From: Prorocentrum cordatum
Lineage: Eukaryota; Sar; Dinophyceae; Prorocentrales; Prorocentraceae
Length of the DNA: 50,645 bases
NCBI GenBank assembly: GCA_963575745.1
Contig: CAUYUJ010009446.1
Coordinates: forward strand, 17,501-68,145
Reading direction: 5' to 3'
Shown here: positions 21,525 through 31,011 of the stretch, in pieces
How positions within the stretch are numbered: position 1 is the stretch's first letter
How the letters are laid out: each line of letters begins with the position of its first letter
The notes under the pieces: model-generated
The model's input: the letters and a program-made list of their open reading frames with translations, nothing else
What the model was told of the DNA's origin: nothing
Databases searched by the model: none
Position numbers and translations under genes: made by a program

Positions 21525-21727
21525 TCGGCGGCGCGCTGAGGGGGAAGCGAGATGGATGGGGCAGGCCTTCTCAGAAGGTGGTGGTGCTTCTCAGAAGCCA
21601 TTCGGGCTTCTGAGAAGCCCTCTGTGTCTTCGGAGAAGGCTTGGAAAGCTTCTCAGAAGGCAGGAGAACTCCTGAGCCTTCTGAGAAGGCCCACCCCGTC
21701 TGCCTTCCCCCCTGGGCGCGCCCTCGA
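21525..21727. mobile_element. MITE-like element, 203 bp, TSD CCCAG
   Basis: Imperfect terminal inverted repeats of about 22 bp: the left begins TCGGCGGCGCGCTGAGGGGG; the right, reverse-complemented, begins TCGAGGGCGCGCCCAGGGGG. Both ends are followed directly outside by CCCAG (21,520-21,524 and 21,728-21,732), a 5-bp target-site duplication. The interior is a cluster of short hairpin motifs (CTTCTCAGAAG, CTTCTGAGAAG). There is no coding capacity, so it is non-autonomous. The superfamily is not assigned. Confidence 0.8.
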
Positions 21728-21732
21728 CCCAG

Positions 21733-22287
21733 CCCTCCCTACTTCACACTTGCCCTAATTCCTAAAAGCCTTAAAGCCACTCGTCCAAAAATCACTTCCT
21801 GCTAGAGGCACGGGGAGGGGCCAGATGAGTCCCAAAAGCCTCTGTCGTTGATTCTCGATCCTCCGCCTCTCCTTCTTTCTCCTCCACTTGAGCGACGGCA
21901 GAAAACGGGGTCGACTGCGCCGACACGGGCGCGTAGGCTTCCCGCGTAAGGTCGCGCGTGAGCGCCCTCTTCTCCACGCGGTGTGTCACGATAGCGGCCC
22001 GCGTAAGCCACCGCGTAAGGTTGCTACCTACAGTCGAGCATCATATTAAGAACCTTCCTCCCGAAAAGCTGGGCCAGCATTTCTTAACCAACTTGCCGGA
22101 AAGCTGGCCCAGCTTCTTGAGCTCGTTCGCCCCTCCAGCGTTGGCAACAAACATCGACCCAGGCTTGTTGTAAAAAAAATCGGGAAGTTGGCCCAGACGT
22201 CCTACATCATATTTGTCTTGGTCATCTGTTCGGTTCATGTCATCGTGCGAAAGACCCGTTTCTCATGGCGGCCCCTTATCAGCCGAA
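21733..22287. other. no gene recognised; GCTGGCCCAGC repeats
   Basis: A dispersed module near 21,805-21,865 (AAAAGCCTCTGTCGTTGATT) and three words AAGCTGGGCCAGC, AAGCTGGCCCAGCTT and AAGTTGGCCCAG in 22,066-22,196. The second is a near-perfect 15-bp palindrome. Confidence 0.45.
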
Positions 22288-22490
22288 ACAGTAGGTGACC
22301 CGAAACAATCGGTGACCGAACACGTGCCCGAATGTATGGCCGAGAACGTAGTATGACCGAACTTGTGACCGAAATTGCATATCGCCTTGGTTTCGAACCA
22401 AAGACTTCGGTCACACTCTGGCGCGATCGGAACACTTCGGGCGCATCTTTCGGTCACACTGGGGCCGATGTTGGGGTACATTTTCGGTCA
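22288..22490. repeat. ~200-bp foldback with GTGACCGAA words
   Basis: The left half carries GGTGACCGAA, TATGACCGAA and GTGACCGAA. The right half carries the inverse TTCGGTCAC three times (about 22,415, 22,469, 22,483). They are arranged around the palindromic centre TTGGTTTCGAACCAA (22,389-22,403). The arms also share GTGCCCGAATGT versus, inverted, GCGCCCGAAGTGT, so this is one imperfect long inverted repeat. Confidence 0.75.
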
Positions 22491-22691
22491 CTACACCGCC
22501 CGGGGGGATGTGATGTGAGACGGTGCGGGCCTTCTCAGAAGGCTTCGAAGTCCCGCGGCCTTCTGAGAAGTTTTCTCAGCCTTCCCCGAAGACGCTGAAA
22601 ACTTCTCAGAGGGCTGGAGGGCTTCGGAGAAGCTCCGCCGCATTCTGAGAAGGCTTTCTCCGTCTCACTTCCTCCCTTCGCTCGCCGCCGA
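22491..22691. mobile_element. MITE-like element, diverged copy
   Basis: The right end (CACTTCCTCCCTTCG, CTCGCCGCCGA) and the interior CCTTCTCAGAAGG/CCTTCTGAGAAG hairpin motifs match the 21,525 and 42,099 elements. Inside the left end, TGTGAGACGGTGCGGGCC mirrors the right arm. The outermost left bases are diverged and no target duplication is visible. It abuts the foldback on its left. Confidence 0.6.
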
Positions 22692-22938
22692 GATAGCGAC
22701 GAGGCTGCGTGACGTTTCTTCTCGCCGCTCACTCGCTGAGACCACTCTGGAGCGTACTCCCGCTGCCGCCCCCACCTCCCGCTGCCGCTCCCGCCCCCCT
22801 GGGGGGCCCTGCCAGAGGCCCAACGGGGAGGGGCCAGAGGAGTCCCAGAAGTCTCTGCCGTCAATCCTCGGGCCTCTTCGATCTCCATCTTCGATCCTCG
22901 ATCCTCGATCCTCTTCTTCCTCCTCTCTTCTACGCTGT
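22692..22938. other. no gene; dispersed module at 22,815-22,880
   Basis: GAGGGGCCAGAGGAGTCCCA, then CTCTGCCGTCAATCCTCG, resembles modules at 19,105 and 21,805. Confidence 0.45.
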
Positions 22939-23213
22939 GCTCCTCCTCCTCCTCCTCCTCCTCCTCCTCCTCCTCCTCCTCCTCCTCTTCCTCCTCCTAC
23001 GACGAGCTGCCCAGCCCGCTACTAGCGTCTGCGGGGCGGGGAGGTCGAGGGCTCCAGGCTCAGACGAGCCAGAACAGTCTGCAGCTCGCCGCAGGAGGTC
23101 GAGCGTTGGGCCCCCGACCCCCCACCCCCGCCAACGTTAGCGGGCTGGGGCGGCTCGTCGTAGGAGGAGGAGGAGGAGGAGGAGGAGGAGGAGGAGGAGG
23201 AGGGGGAGGAGGA
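22939..23213. repeat. ~275-bp palindrome with CCT and GGA arms
   Basis: The left arm is (CCT)n then CTACGACGAGC and CCCAGCCCGCTA, ending at 23,021. The right arm is its inverse, TAGCGGGCTGGGGCGGCTCG, then TCGTAGGAGG and (GGA)n, starting at 23,138. Weaker pairing continues inward (GCGTCTGCGGGGCGGGG opposite the inverse of CCCCACCCCCGCCAACGT). Confidence 0.85.
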
Positions 23214-24159
23214 TCGAGCCGCTTGCGGCCGCTGACTGGGCCGGCGAGCAGGACGAGGAGAAGACGACACGAGGGGGGGCCGAAAAGAGAGAGGCGAGCG
23301 GGGGACCGAGCGACAGAGGTTCGGAGGAGAGGCGGGAGGGACACAACGACTCGGCCGCCAGTTCGCTGGAGCCCCCCAGGGGTGGACCACCAAAGTGGCG
23401 GAGGGCACGGGGGCGGGCAGACAGCGGCCGAACAAGGGGGGTTCAATCTGGTGGTCCGCCGCGGGGGGGTCGTGGAAGCGAGGTGGAGGTGTTCAGGGAC
23501 TGGTGGGCCCAGGGGTGCTGGAAAAAAAGGCTGGCTGGTGGTGTCGGAGTGCGCCCAGGTGGCGATGTTCATGCCCGCCCCCGCCCCCCCAGAGCCCCCT
23601 ACCCACCAAGTGGCCAGGCCGTACATGGTAGGTCATGAGGGGCCCATTGAAGGCGGAGAGGGTATGGGAGCGCTCGGCGGCTGTAGTCGAGAGCCGCTGG
23701 TGACGCTGGGGGCGTAGAGGTGCCCTCGGTCCCGAGGTGGGAGCGCCCTCGGTCCCGAGGTGGGGGTGGTGCTGCTGCTGCTTCTGCCGTGGATTGTACC
23801 ATGGGCTATGAGTGCGTAGGTTGGGTGAGGCAGAGTAGTGAGATGTGGTCAGTCAAGTGGTAGCCAGCTCATGGTAGAGAGTCGTCCGTGGGAGCAGAAC
23901 CGGTGGAGGCATGGGAGAGCAACGCCCCGCGAGGGCGGTTGCAGCCTGAGAGGTCTGACGCCAGGAGAGGTGGCACTGGTGCTGGTGCGCCTCGAAATGA
24001 GGGTGGCCCGTGCCACGGGTCTTGCGTTGAGCACTGGGCAGGGAGGCGCAGGTTGCCGGGCGTTTAGCTGAGGTCGATGCCGCGTGCGCGATTGTTCCTG
24101 GCGCCCCGGGTCCGCCTATCCTTGGAGGCATGGTTGGCGAGTATTGTCTGACTGGTAGG
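23214..24159. other. no supported gene
   Basis: Purine-rich, then G+T-rich on the plus strand from about 23,750, continuous with the composition of the coding tract above 24,160. A minus-strand frame (23,853-24,257) is Pro/Thr/Ala-rich and could be the far end of that tract. Confidence 0.35.
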
Positions 24160-24442
24160 CTAGTGGAGCTGGTCATGGTTGCCGTCGCTGGACCCTGTGT
24201 CCGCAGCGGGACTGCTGTGTGCCGACTGGTGGGTGCGACTGCCCGCTGTCCTTTCATGGTAGTTGGTGCGGTAGACGATGTCGTGAACGGCCCTGCGGTA
24301 CTCGTCCAAGCCCTTTGTGCCTATGGTGAGGCGGAGGTTGACGATGGTGACGGTGATGCTGGCGACGTACGCCTCGTACTCGATCGTGCGACTTGGGTCT
24401 ACACCGTCGGTATGGCGGCGAGGTGACTGAGGGTCTTCGCGC
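24160..24442 (-). pseudogene. coding-like fragment, tract end, unrecognised
   Basis: A minus-strand frame without an ATG, open from about 24,442 to a TAG at 24,160. It has protein-like content: TIEYEAYVASITVTIVNLRL, then KGLDEYRRAVHDIVYRTNYH, then a Ser/His-rich tail. It looks like a beta-rich stretch followed by a helix. It follows the frame ending at 24,453 on the same strand and shares its C-ending codon use. No family recognised. Confidence 0.4.
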
Positions 24443-24452
24443 GTTCATTTAT

Positions 24453-25275
24453 TTAGAGTGTGGCGTCGTCGTTGGTTTGCTCCTCCCACGCTGAATAGCC
24501 GGTCGGTTTCCACGCTCTCGGGTTTGGTGGCGGCTCGATCCAGGTGATGCGGATGTTTCGTCTGGAGATGCGTATGTTGTTGTGAGTATTTTCTGGTGTC
24601 CAATCCTGGTAAGCCTTGTGGACCTGCTTGACATCGCCGTTGGGGTGGTCCAGAGCCGTTCTGGAAATATCCACGGGGAAGTATATTCTTTCTGTCGCAT
24701 CTCGTGGCGGATGGTTAGTCTGGCTCGCGCTTGCCTGGTTGTCACCATAGTTGCGCTCGTTGTAGTGAGAAATGTTGGCTTGCGTCATGTCGTCCTGGTT
24801 GCGGCGGTGGCTCTTGTCGCAGTTGCTGCGTGATTCGGGTGTAGTGCCTTGCTGCGGTTGGTCGCTGCCTTTTGCCTGGGCCGCAGTCTCGACCTGGACG
24901 TCGGCGCGCGCAGGCAGTTGCTGCTTGGGCTGCTGCGGTGGCAGTCGGGTAGCAGGTGGTGTGGGCGTAGCCGTGAATGCGTCGTATGCCGTAGTAGCGT
25001 TTGGCGATTATCTGCTCGACGTAGCCGTCGGTGTAGGGCTCCCCTTGGCAGCAGAGGCGGGTGGCGCTTCGTACCTCGGCGGCCGCACGTGGTCGGTGAT
25101 GGTGCTCTCCTTGTCAGTGTGTCCGATCTTCTGTACATCGATCTTCTGAGGTGTCTCAGCAGCCGTTTCGATATGTGGCGCCTTTGGCGCAAACGCGCTT
25201 GCGTTGTGCGCCTTCGGGTAGTGCGGATCGTCGGCGGTGTGGACCTCGTTGGTGCGGGGGGACAATTTGGTCGCA
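24453..25275 (-). pseudogene. minus-strand coding frame with one TAA, unrecognised
   Basis: One frame runs from about 25,275 to a stop at 24,453 with a single interruption, TAA at 25,008-25,010. The first part is Pro/Thr/Ala-rich and probably disordered (HIETAAETPQKIDVQKIGHT, then QQPKQQLPARADVQVE). The second part, from the only ATG (24,788, MTQANISHYNERNYGDN), is more folded-looking: ERIYFPVDISRTALDHPNGD, NIRISRRNIRITWIEPPP, WKPTGYSAWEEQT. No family is recognised. A disordered linker before a compact beta-rich domain would suit a structural protein, but that is speculation. Confidence 0.45.
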
Positions 25276-25284
25276 GACGTCGTT

Positions 25285-25515
25285 TTATTCGATGCTGTTG
25301 CGATATATGATGTCGGTGCCGTCGCCTTTGTTACATTTACCGTTCACTGGGTTCCCCTCGATGTACCATCTCGGGCCGCAGTCCCTGCACACCGCGATCG
25401 GGTCGGTTGTAGTCGGTGCTGGGGTGTCATTGCTGGAGCCTGGGTGGTTGCCAGCGGCGCGTAGCTTGTCCGCTCCGTCCTGTGTGTCCCAGAGCTTCTC
25501 CAGTATCGATCCCAT
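25285..25515 (-). CDS. small intact ORF with Cys motif, 76 aa
   Basis: This is the only uninterrupted ATG-to-stop frame of good composition in the minus-strand tract (ATG 25,515, TAA 25,285). It starts MGSILEKLWDTQDGADKLRA, passes a Pro/Thr/Ser linker, and has C43-RD-C46 with C61 (CRDCGPRWYIEGNPVNGKC). That resembles half of a zinc ribbon. It begins two codons after the TAG ending the preceding coding-like frame, in the same frame, so it may be the C-terminal part of a longer product. Function unknown. Confidence 0.4.
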   Translation of the reverse strand: MGSILEKLWDTQDGADKLRAAGNHPGSSNDTPAPTTTDPIAVCRDCGPRWYIEGNPVNGKCNKGDGTDIIYRNSIE

Positions 25516-25521
25516 GTTGAT

Positions 25522-25930
25522 CTAGCCGTCGATCAGGTCTCTTGTGATGTACTGTGCAATGTGTGCGGCCTGCAGGAGCTCACGTCTGAACTTCATGTTT
25601 GCAATCGATGATCTTGGGTCCGGGCATCCGAGTTGGTACATTGAAGATGACGTTCTTGCGAATCTCTGTGTCCGTGTTGTGCTTGGTCTGGTAGCGCATG
25701 ATGCGGATCTGCTCGGGCGGCTGTTGATCACGTAGTCGCCTGTCGCCTTGTTTTTGTATGTGAAGGTCTCCTCGCTGTCGCTGGTGAGGTATTTCTTCCA
25801 TGTCGATCTGAGCTTCCAGTCCTCTGGGAAGTCCCACGTTGTCTCACGCGTCTGCCAGGGGGACCACAGGCGTGAAGGTGTGTGGCTTCTGCCCGATGGG
25901 GTTAATTGATTGCCATGTGGGGCATCGGCT
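25522..25930 (-). pseudogene. frameshifted continuation of unknown protein
   Basis: Pieces of one apparent protein occur in successive minus-strand frames: INPIGQKPHTFTPVVPLADA, then TTWDFPEDWKLRSTWKKYLT, TYKNKATGDYVINSRP, IRIMRYQTKHNTDTEIRKNV, IFNVPTRMPGPKIIDC and FRRELLQAAHIAQYITRDLI, ending at TAG 25,522. At least three frame changes occur within 400 bp. The content is rich in Thr, Lys, Asp and Asn, unlike the surrounding Ala/Arg/Pro noise. No family recognised. Confidence 0.4.
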
Positions 25931-26907
25931 TTAGAAACCAGGCGTCTGCGTGAGGCCTGCGAGGTTGAGCTTCTCGTCGTACTCGAGGTCCTGGTGGAGC
26001 TCGCAGGATTGTCGCAGCTCCTGCAGCTGCCTGTCCATTTCTGTCTTGTTCTCCTCGGGGAGTATGTTGTAGTCTGTCATCTTGATCTCGCCTAGGTTGC
26101 CGTGTATGTTGACCTTGGTTGGTGGCTGCCATGGGGTCGCGTCTTTTATTGGTCTTGCAATGGGTGTGGGCTCCCTTGGCGTTATGAGCTCCATGTCTAC
26201 GTTGTCCGTGCCGTCGATCGTCCAGGTCGTGATGATGTTGCCGATCTCGTCTGTTGTGTCGGTTGCCACGTCCTTGTATGTTGAAGTTGGTCCTGCATCT
26301 CGTAGCTATCCTAGTTCGGCTGGCCACGTAGGTAGGCTGCCTGCGCCCGATCCCAACATCATCTCCATTAGCTGTCCTGGTCCCAGCGGTACTCTGTAGG
26401 ATGCGCTGTAGCGGTCCGAGCTGTCGATCTCGTCATGGTTGCAGTGGTTGAACGGCACCTGGTCCCCGTAGGGTCGCCTAGAAGCATGTTTAGGCCTCCG
26501 TTGGTCTATGGTGTGATGTGGTGGATGTCCTCTGGGATTCTGCAGACGTCGATGGTTGGGTGCGTGGCCTTGGCGCCCATGGTTTCTATGACGTCCCTCG
26601 AGTGCATGCAAACGACCTCAGCCACTGAGAATATCAGCAAGTTGTAGTCCGGCGCTATACCCAGATATACAAAACCGACGCGAGGTGCTCCAGCAGGTTC
26701 GACATGGCTGCTGTGAACTGTTTTGCGCTCCTCTGCCTCGACGGCTCTGCACTTGGCGGCTTGCCTGGTGTAGGCGCTGCGAATTTGCTTTAGATTGGTC
26801 CACTCCTTCTCGTCGTGGCCCTTGAATGGCGTGGCAAATACAGTGAGCGGCTTGAACAAGGAACACTTGCTTTTCAAGAGGGGCTCGGTCGTTCCGTAGG
26901 TTTGCAT
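25931..26907 (-). pseudogene. N-terminal part of unknown broken protein
   Basis: ATG at 26,907, with an in-frame TAA two codons upstream, so the start is plausible. The frame begins MQTYGTTEPLLKSKCSLFKP and includes FVYLGIAPDYNLLIFSVAEV. It meets TAG at 26,506, continues in frame briefly (TNGGLNMLLGDP), then shifts by one frame (YGDQVPFNHCNHDEIDSSDR, VPLGPGQLMEMMLGSG). After a TAG at 26,306 it continues in that frame (DEIGNIITTWTIDGTDNVDM, KVNIHGNLGEIKMTDYN, helical MDRQLQELRQSCELHQ) to a TAA at 25,931. Two internal stops and one frameshift in under 1 kb mark a relic or an error-rich assembly. Family unknown. An endogenised viral or mobile-element gene is possible, but no hallmark was found. 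Confidence 0.5.
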
Positions 26908-27010
26908 GCGTTATTTATCGTTTCTTTCTGCGTCATATATTATATATCGTTCCTCATGCGTTATGATCTTCCTTGGAAAAGAGGGGCTTCGTTCCTTATT
27001 TATCGTTCCT
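26908..27010 (-). promoter_or_regulatory. AT-rich direct repeats upstream of unknown ORF
   Basis: Three copies of TTATTTATCGTT(C/T)C on the plus strand (26,911, about 26,940, 26,996) and two copies of CATGCGTTAT (26,905 and 26,955) sit just upstream of the 26,907 ATG. The stretch is AT-rich in a GC-rich neighbourhood. A promoter role is inference. Confidence 0.3.
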
Positions 27011-27159
27011 CAGGTCAGGCCGGTGACTGTACCAGTAGGAGTGGTTCCCTTTTAGCAAGCTGTCTTGCCCTGTCCCATGATATTGTAATCAGGGGATGCG
27101 TCTTGCCGTATCCCCTGTGTCCAGCCTGTCGATTTGCGGCCTCTACGTCGTCTTTCCTC

Positions 27160-27330
27160 CTCCTCCTCCTCCTCTTCCTCCTCTTCCTCATCCTCTGTCT
27201 CCTCATCGTCATCAGCATCACCACCATCATCATCATCATCAACATCATCATCATCATCATCATCATCACCATCACCATCACCATCACCATCACCATCACC
27301 ACCATCATATCATCATCATCATCATCATCG

Positions 27331-27412
<82 letters not shown>
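27160..27412. repeat. (CCT)n then (CAT)n microsatellite
   Basis: A short CCT run, then about 210 bp of CAT/ATC/CAC repeats. Confidence 0.97.
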
Positions 27413-27413
<1 letters not shown>

Positions 27414-29214
27414 GATACTCCACGATCTCCTTCCCCTGGATCCTTCTCCTCCGTCTCCACGATCCCCTGGAGCGGAGGAGGAGAAAGAGGACTAAGGGTG
27501 GAGGTGGAAAAGTGGCCTCTCTTCCGCTCCCCTTCCTTATGCCAGGAGGTGGCTTGGTCTGGTCTTGCGCACGACCTGCGGAGTGACTCATCCAATCGAG
27601 CCGCATCCACTGGAGACGGGGACGGTTTTGGCGACTGCAACTGAGGCGGAGGGCCCAGGGTGGTGAGCTGCGTGCTTCCAGGGGCGCCTGTCGTCGATGC
27701 ATTTGGCGAGGCTCCTAGAGGGCCCTCGACCACCCTTCCTTGTGCCAGGGAGCTGGATATGTAAACATGGTGCGGTGGGCCTGGGCGAGAGCTGAATACA
27801 CATGTGGCCGGATGATTTTCCGGCGCGCGGCCTTTCTATGGCCGCGTAGGCCTCACTTCCGCATGTGAATCCAGCTCGTGGCTCCTGGATGTTCCACATG
27901 CGAATCTAGCCATGTATTTGTTTGCAGTCTCTTGGTGCTTGGGGGAGGTTCACTCTGGTCCTGCGCACAACCTGCAGAACGACTGCCTCAATCAGATCGG
28001 AGCCACCCTGGGACCTGGGACATTGAACAGGCTTATCAACTTGTACATTGACCGAAGAGTCAACTCGCAAGGCTCTGGCTCCGAACTTGAGTTCCCCCGT
28101 CGCGAGCTGGTTCAAAACCTTGGCCCCCCCAATCCGAGACAGGAAGAGCATGGACCCGCAGGGAGGCAAAACATGGACATTGGGTGCTGCCAGCATCGAG
28201 CGGCCCCTCACGGAGATTGGACCTGACCAGGGCATGCTTCTTGCCACCCGTGCCCTACATACCTTTCTGAATGTCGGGATTTCGCACGGAATTCCTCGGA
28301 TTTGGTCGACGTCCCGGCGAAATCTGGACGAAAGAATGAAAAGGGGTGGTCAAAATTTGGACGAAATTTGGTCGAGATCACGTTTAGAGTAGGGCCACGA
28401 AGGTCCACAGGCTCCCATGAAGGCTCACCCAACGACTAAAACACGACTGACGACATCGATGGGCACGGGCTCCCAGAGGTATGAAGTATGAAGTATGGGC
28501 AGGGGCTCTGACGACATGTTGGAAGTATGGACTCCCAATCGCGCTTCCCAGGCCGTTGGAAAAGCCCCAGGAGTCTTGCGAGAATCCGAAAGGATTCCCT
28601 GAACCTGGGCGCCTGGATCCATAAGAAAAAGTAGTTGCAATTTTAAGTGCAGTGAACTCGAAGGAACCTGAGGACACTCCACTGGGTGCCCAGCAGCACG
28701 CTGGCGGATTCGGCGGCGCACAACTCCGCACGACACTGGCCAAATGCCAGGTGCGCATGGAGTCGGCGGCACTTGACGCTATCGGCAACCAGGACTAGGA
28801 CTGCGGCCTGGCAGGGGCTAGCACCAGCCCGTGAGCACTGGAAGCACCCGGGGCTAATAGACGGCGGCAGCAAGCCTTGGTGCAAGCTGGGCCAAGTGGG
28901 GGTCAGGCGCTGCTTGGGCCGAACCTGGCTCAGGCTCGCAGGGCACCAAGAGCTAGTGCGCCTGGTGGTGGCGACCAGACCCGCTGAAGCCAGAGCCCCT
29001 CCCCCCTTCCTCCCCCCTTCTTCCCCTGGCCCCCCACATCCTTCTCTCCCCGAAATTCCCCTGGCCGCGCCCCACTGTGCGCGCAGGCGCGCCGGCCAGT
29101 CGCAGCACCTGCCCCTCACCAAGTCGCTGAGGGGCCTGCTCGAGCAGGTGGAGGCCCGTGGGCGGATGGGCGGGCCTCCTCCTCCCTCCTGCCTCCTCCT
29201 CCCCCCAAATTCCT
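27413..29214. other. dispersed repeats, no supported gene
   Basis: 27,420-27,760 shares modules with 19,105-19,375 and 20,410-20,490. At 27,955-28,010, CTGCGCACAACCTGCAG is a further related copy. 28,651-28,677 repeats the word at 9,711. The repeated phrase TTTGGACGAAATTTGGTCGA (28,358) is local. Frames on both strands of 27,900-28,250 are equally plausible and are not called. Confidence 0.4.
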
Positions 29215-29375
29215 CCTTCTCCTCCTCCTCCTCTTCATGTTCTTTCTTTTCAATCCTCCTCATTATTTTCTCCTCCCCCTCCCCTCCTCCACTTCCTCCT
29301 CCTCCTCCTCCCCCTCCTCCCCCTCCTCCTACCTCCCCCTCCTCCTCCTCCTCCTCCTCCTCCTCCTCCTGTTGT
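29215..29375. repeat. (CCT)n microsatellite
   Basis: Imperfect CCT/CTC repeats leading directly into the plus-strand coding tract. Confidence 0.92.
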
Positions 29376-29397
29376 TGTTGTGGCTCCTCCCTTTCGG

Positions 29398-31011
29398 CGG
29401 GTGATGGGCAATTCTCCTCCTCTGGGATACTCGCGGTATGGTGTTCAACATGCATGGCAAATGCTGGGATATCTGGAAGAGCTCGCTGGGCTGTGGTTCT
29501 TTGTGACGGCGGGTGAGTGCTGGCAGGACATCGATGACTGTACTGACTGGTGCGTCCCGTTCGTGGCTGTTCTCTTGGATCGGCCCTACCTCATCACCCC
29601 CCTGGCACATGCTCCACACTTGCCAACGTCGCTTCCTGACACACAATGGCTGAGGGCGTGGGATATTTGCGAGGCAGTTGGGTCCAGGACTGCGCAGCTT
29701 CGTAGCAGGCACATGATTGGTATGGATGTGTTGGCAGTGGACATCTGGAACATAGCAGCAGTTTGTCATATGAGCGCTCTGGCAGCGCGCCGCTACATCA
29801 TCGCTTCGCTGAGCATGCCGAGCGCGACCATGCGGCCCCATCCTGACAGCCGTCCTGCAGTCTGCGACAACCATTGTCGAAGAGGTGCGAGATCCCCTGG
29901 TACAACAAGATGATGAAGCGGCTGAAGGCGAAACTGATGGCAGCAGTCTCCGCACGACCAGCGGCACGGTGATGCGGCATCAGGCGGTTCCTGCAGCTTC
30001 GTCTACAGGGCAGCCGGGGGTCTTTCAGGGCGAGGGGGTTCAATATGTTGTCTTCGCCGCGGTGGTGCGCAATATCCATCTGCACGCGGTGGAAGTGGTG
30101 GATGAGGGATTCGTGCAGATGCTGGCGTTGACCGTCCCGTGCGTTCCAGGCCACATCTGCGACGACCGCGAGGTCTTACATCCGAACCTTTTCAAGTTCT
30201 CCGAGCAATGGCTACCCAGGTTCCACTTCCAGGGCGAGACATCAGACGTCATACAACACTGGATATATTTGAGTGTATCCTTCACGAGAGCCCAGCTGAG
30301 GAACCGCATCTTTGATCACATCTTTGACACTACCCCAGACGAGGACTATTGCTAGTTGCCTCAGTCGTTTTTTCTGGAGGTCTGCGCGGGAATCTGGGAC
30401 AGAGGTGAGGGCAATCGCGCAGCCTCGGTGGAGGAGCTGGCGGCCCTGGCATCACAGGAGCTTGATAAACGGCGTGTCCTCCTACGCGCGCAATATAAAA
30501 ATCTGATGGACTGGAGGCCCCGCATCGTCGTCAACCGACGTCTCCGCAAGTTTCTCATGTCGGTGAGCATATGAATGTGTCTCCAGGGGCGTGGCAGGAG
30601 ATTCAGACTCCGCGCCGCCCACCGTTGTCGCCAACCATCGTGTCCACCCAGTTCGCTCCTGTCTTTCCAGATGGTGAGCCTGACGAGGCAGCGTTCTTTC
30701 CCACATTCCTGCATAGCTATGCCGCGAAGGGTTTCCATTTTCCCAATAGCGAGGCGACTTCGTCCCCAGCCCTTGCTCATCACCAAGCCGCTCCTCAAGA
30801 CCATCAGGACTTCTCATTTCAGCCCATCTCTGATGCCGTCGAAATTTGTCACATGGCGGGCAACGGCGACACGTTCCCGTACGTCGTCTCAAGTGCCGAG
30901 CGCGGCACCCACCAGGACGCCAGTTTGGCGTACCTCCCGCTCGTGGAGGACCAGCTGAATACCTTCGGCACGGAGGTGAGTGGCAGGCCCGCCCGCGGCG
31001 CCCGCGGGTAA
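29398..31011 (+). pseudogene. broken plus-strand coding tract, unrecognised
   Basis: Three linked frames. (1) About 29,430-29,860: YGVQHAWQMLGYLEELAGLW, IGMDVLAVDIWNIAAV. (2) One frame over, from about 29,840: LTAVLQSATTIVEEVRDPLV, ICDDREVLHPNLFKFSEQWL, VIQHWIYLSVSFTRAQLRNR. This meets TAG at 30,353 and continues in frame (LPQSFFLEVCAGIWDRG, SQELDKRRVLLRAQYKNLMD) to a TGA at 30,572. (3) A third frame opens with ATG 30,571, overlapping that stop, and runs to 31,009 (SPTIVSTQFAPVFPDGEPDE). GTGAGT at 30,975 resembles a 5' splice site. The second part is the most convincing, helical with charged pairs. No family recognised. It is divergent from the minus-strand tract at 24.2-26.9 kb, with no evidence that they belong together. 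Confidence 0.4.

Noticed and set aside
27906-28247. Opposing frames of about 105-113 codons
   Set aside because: Both strands look equally protein-like, and the left edge is a dispersed repeat.
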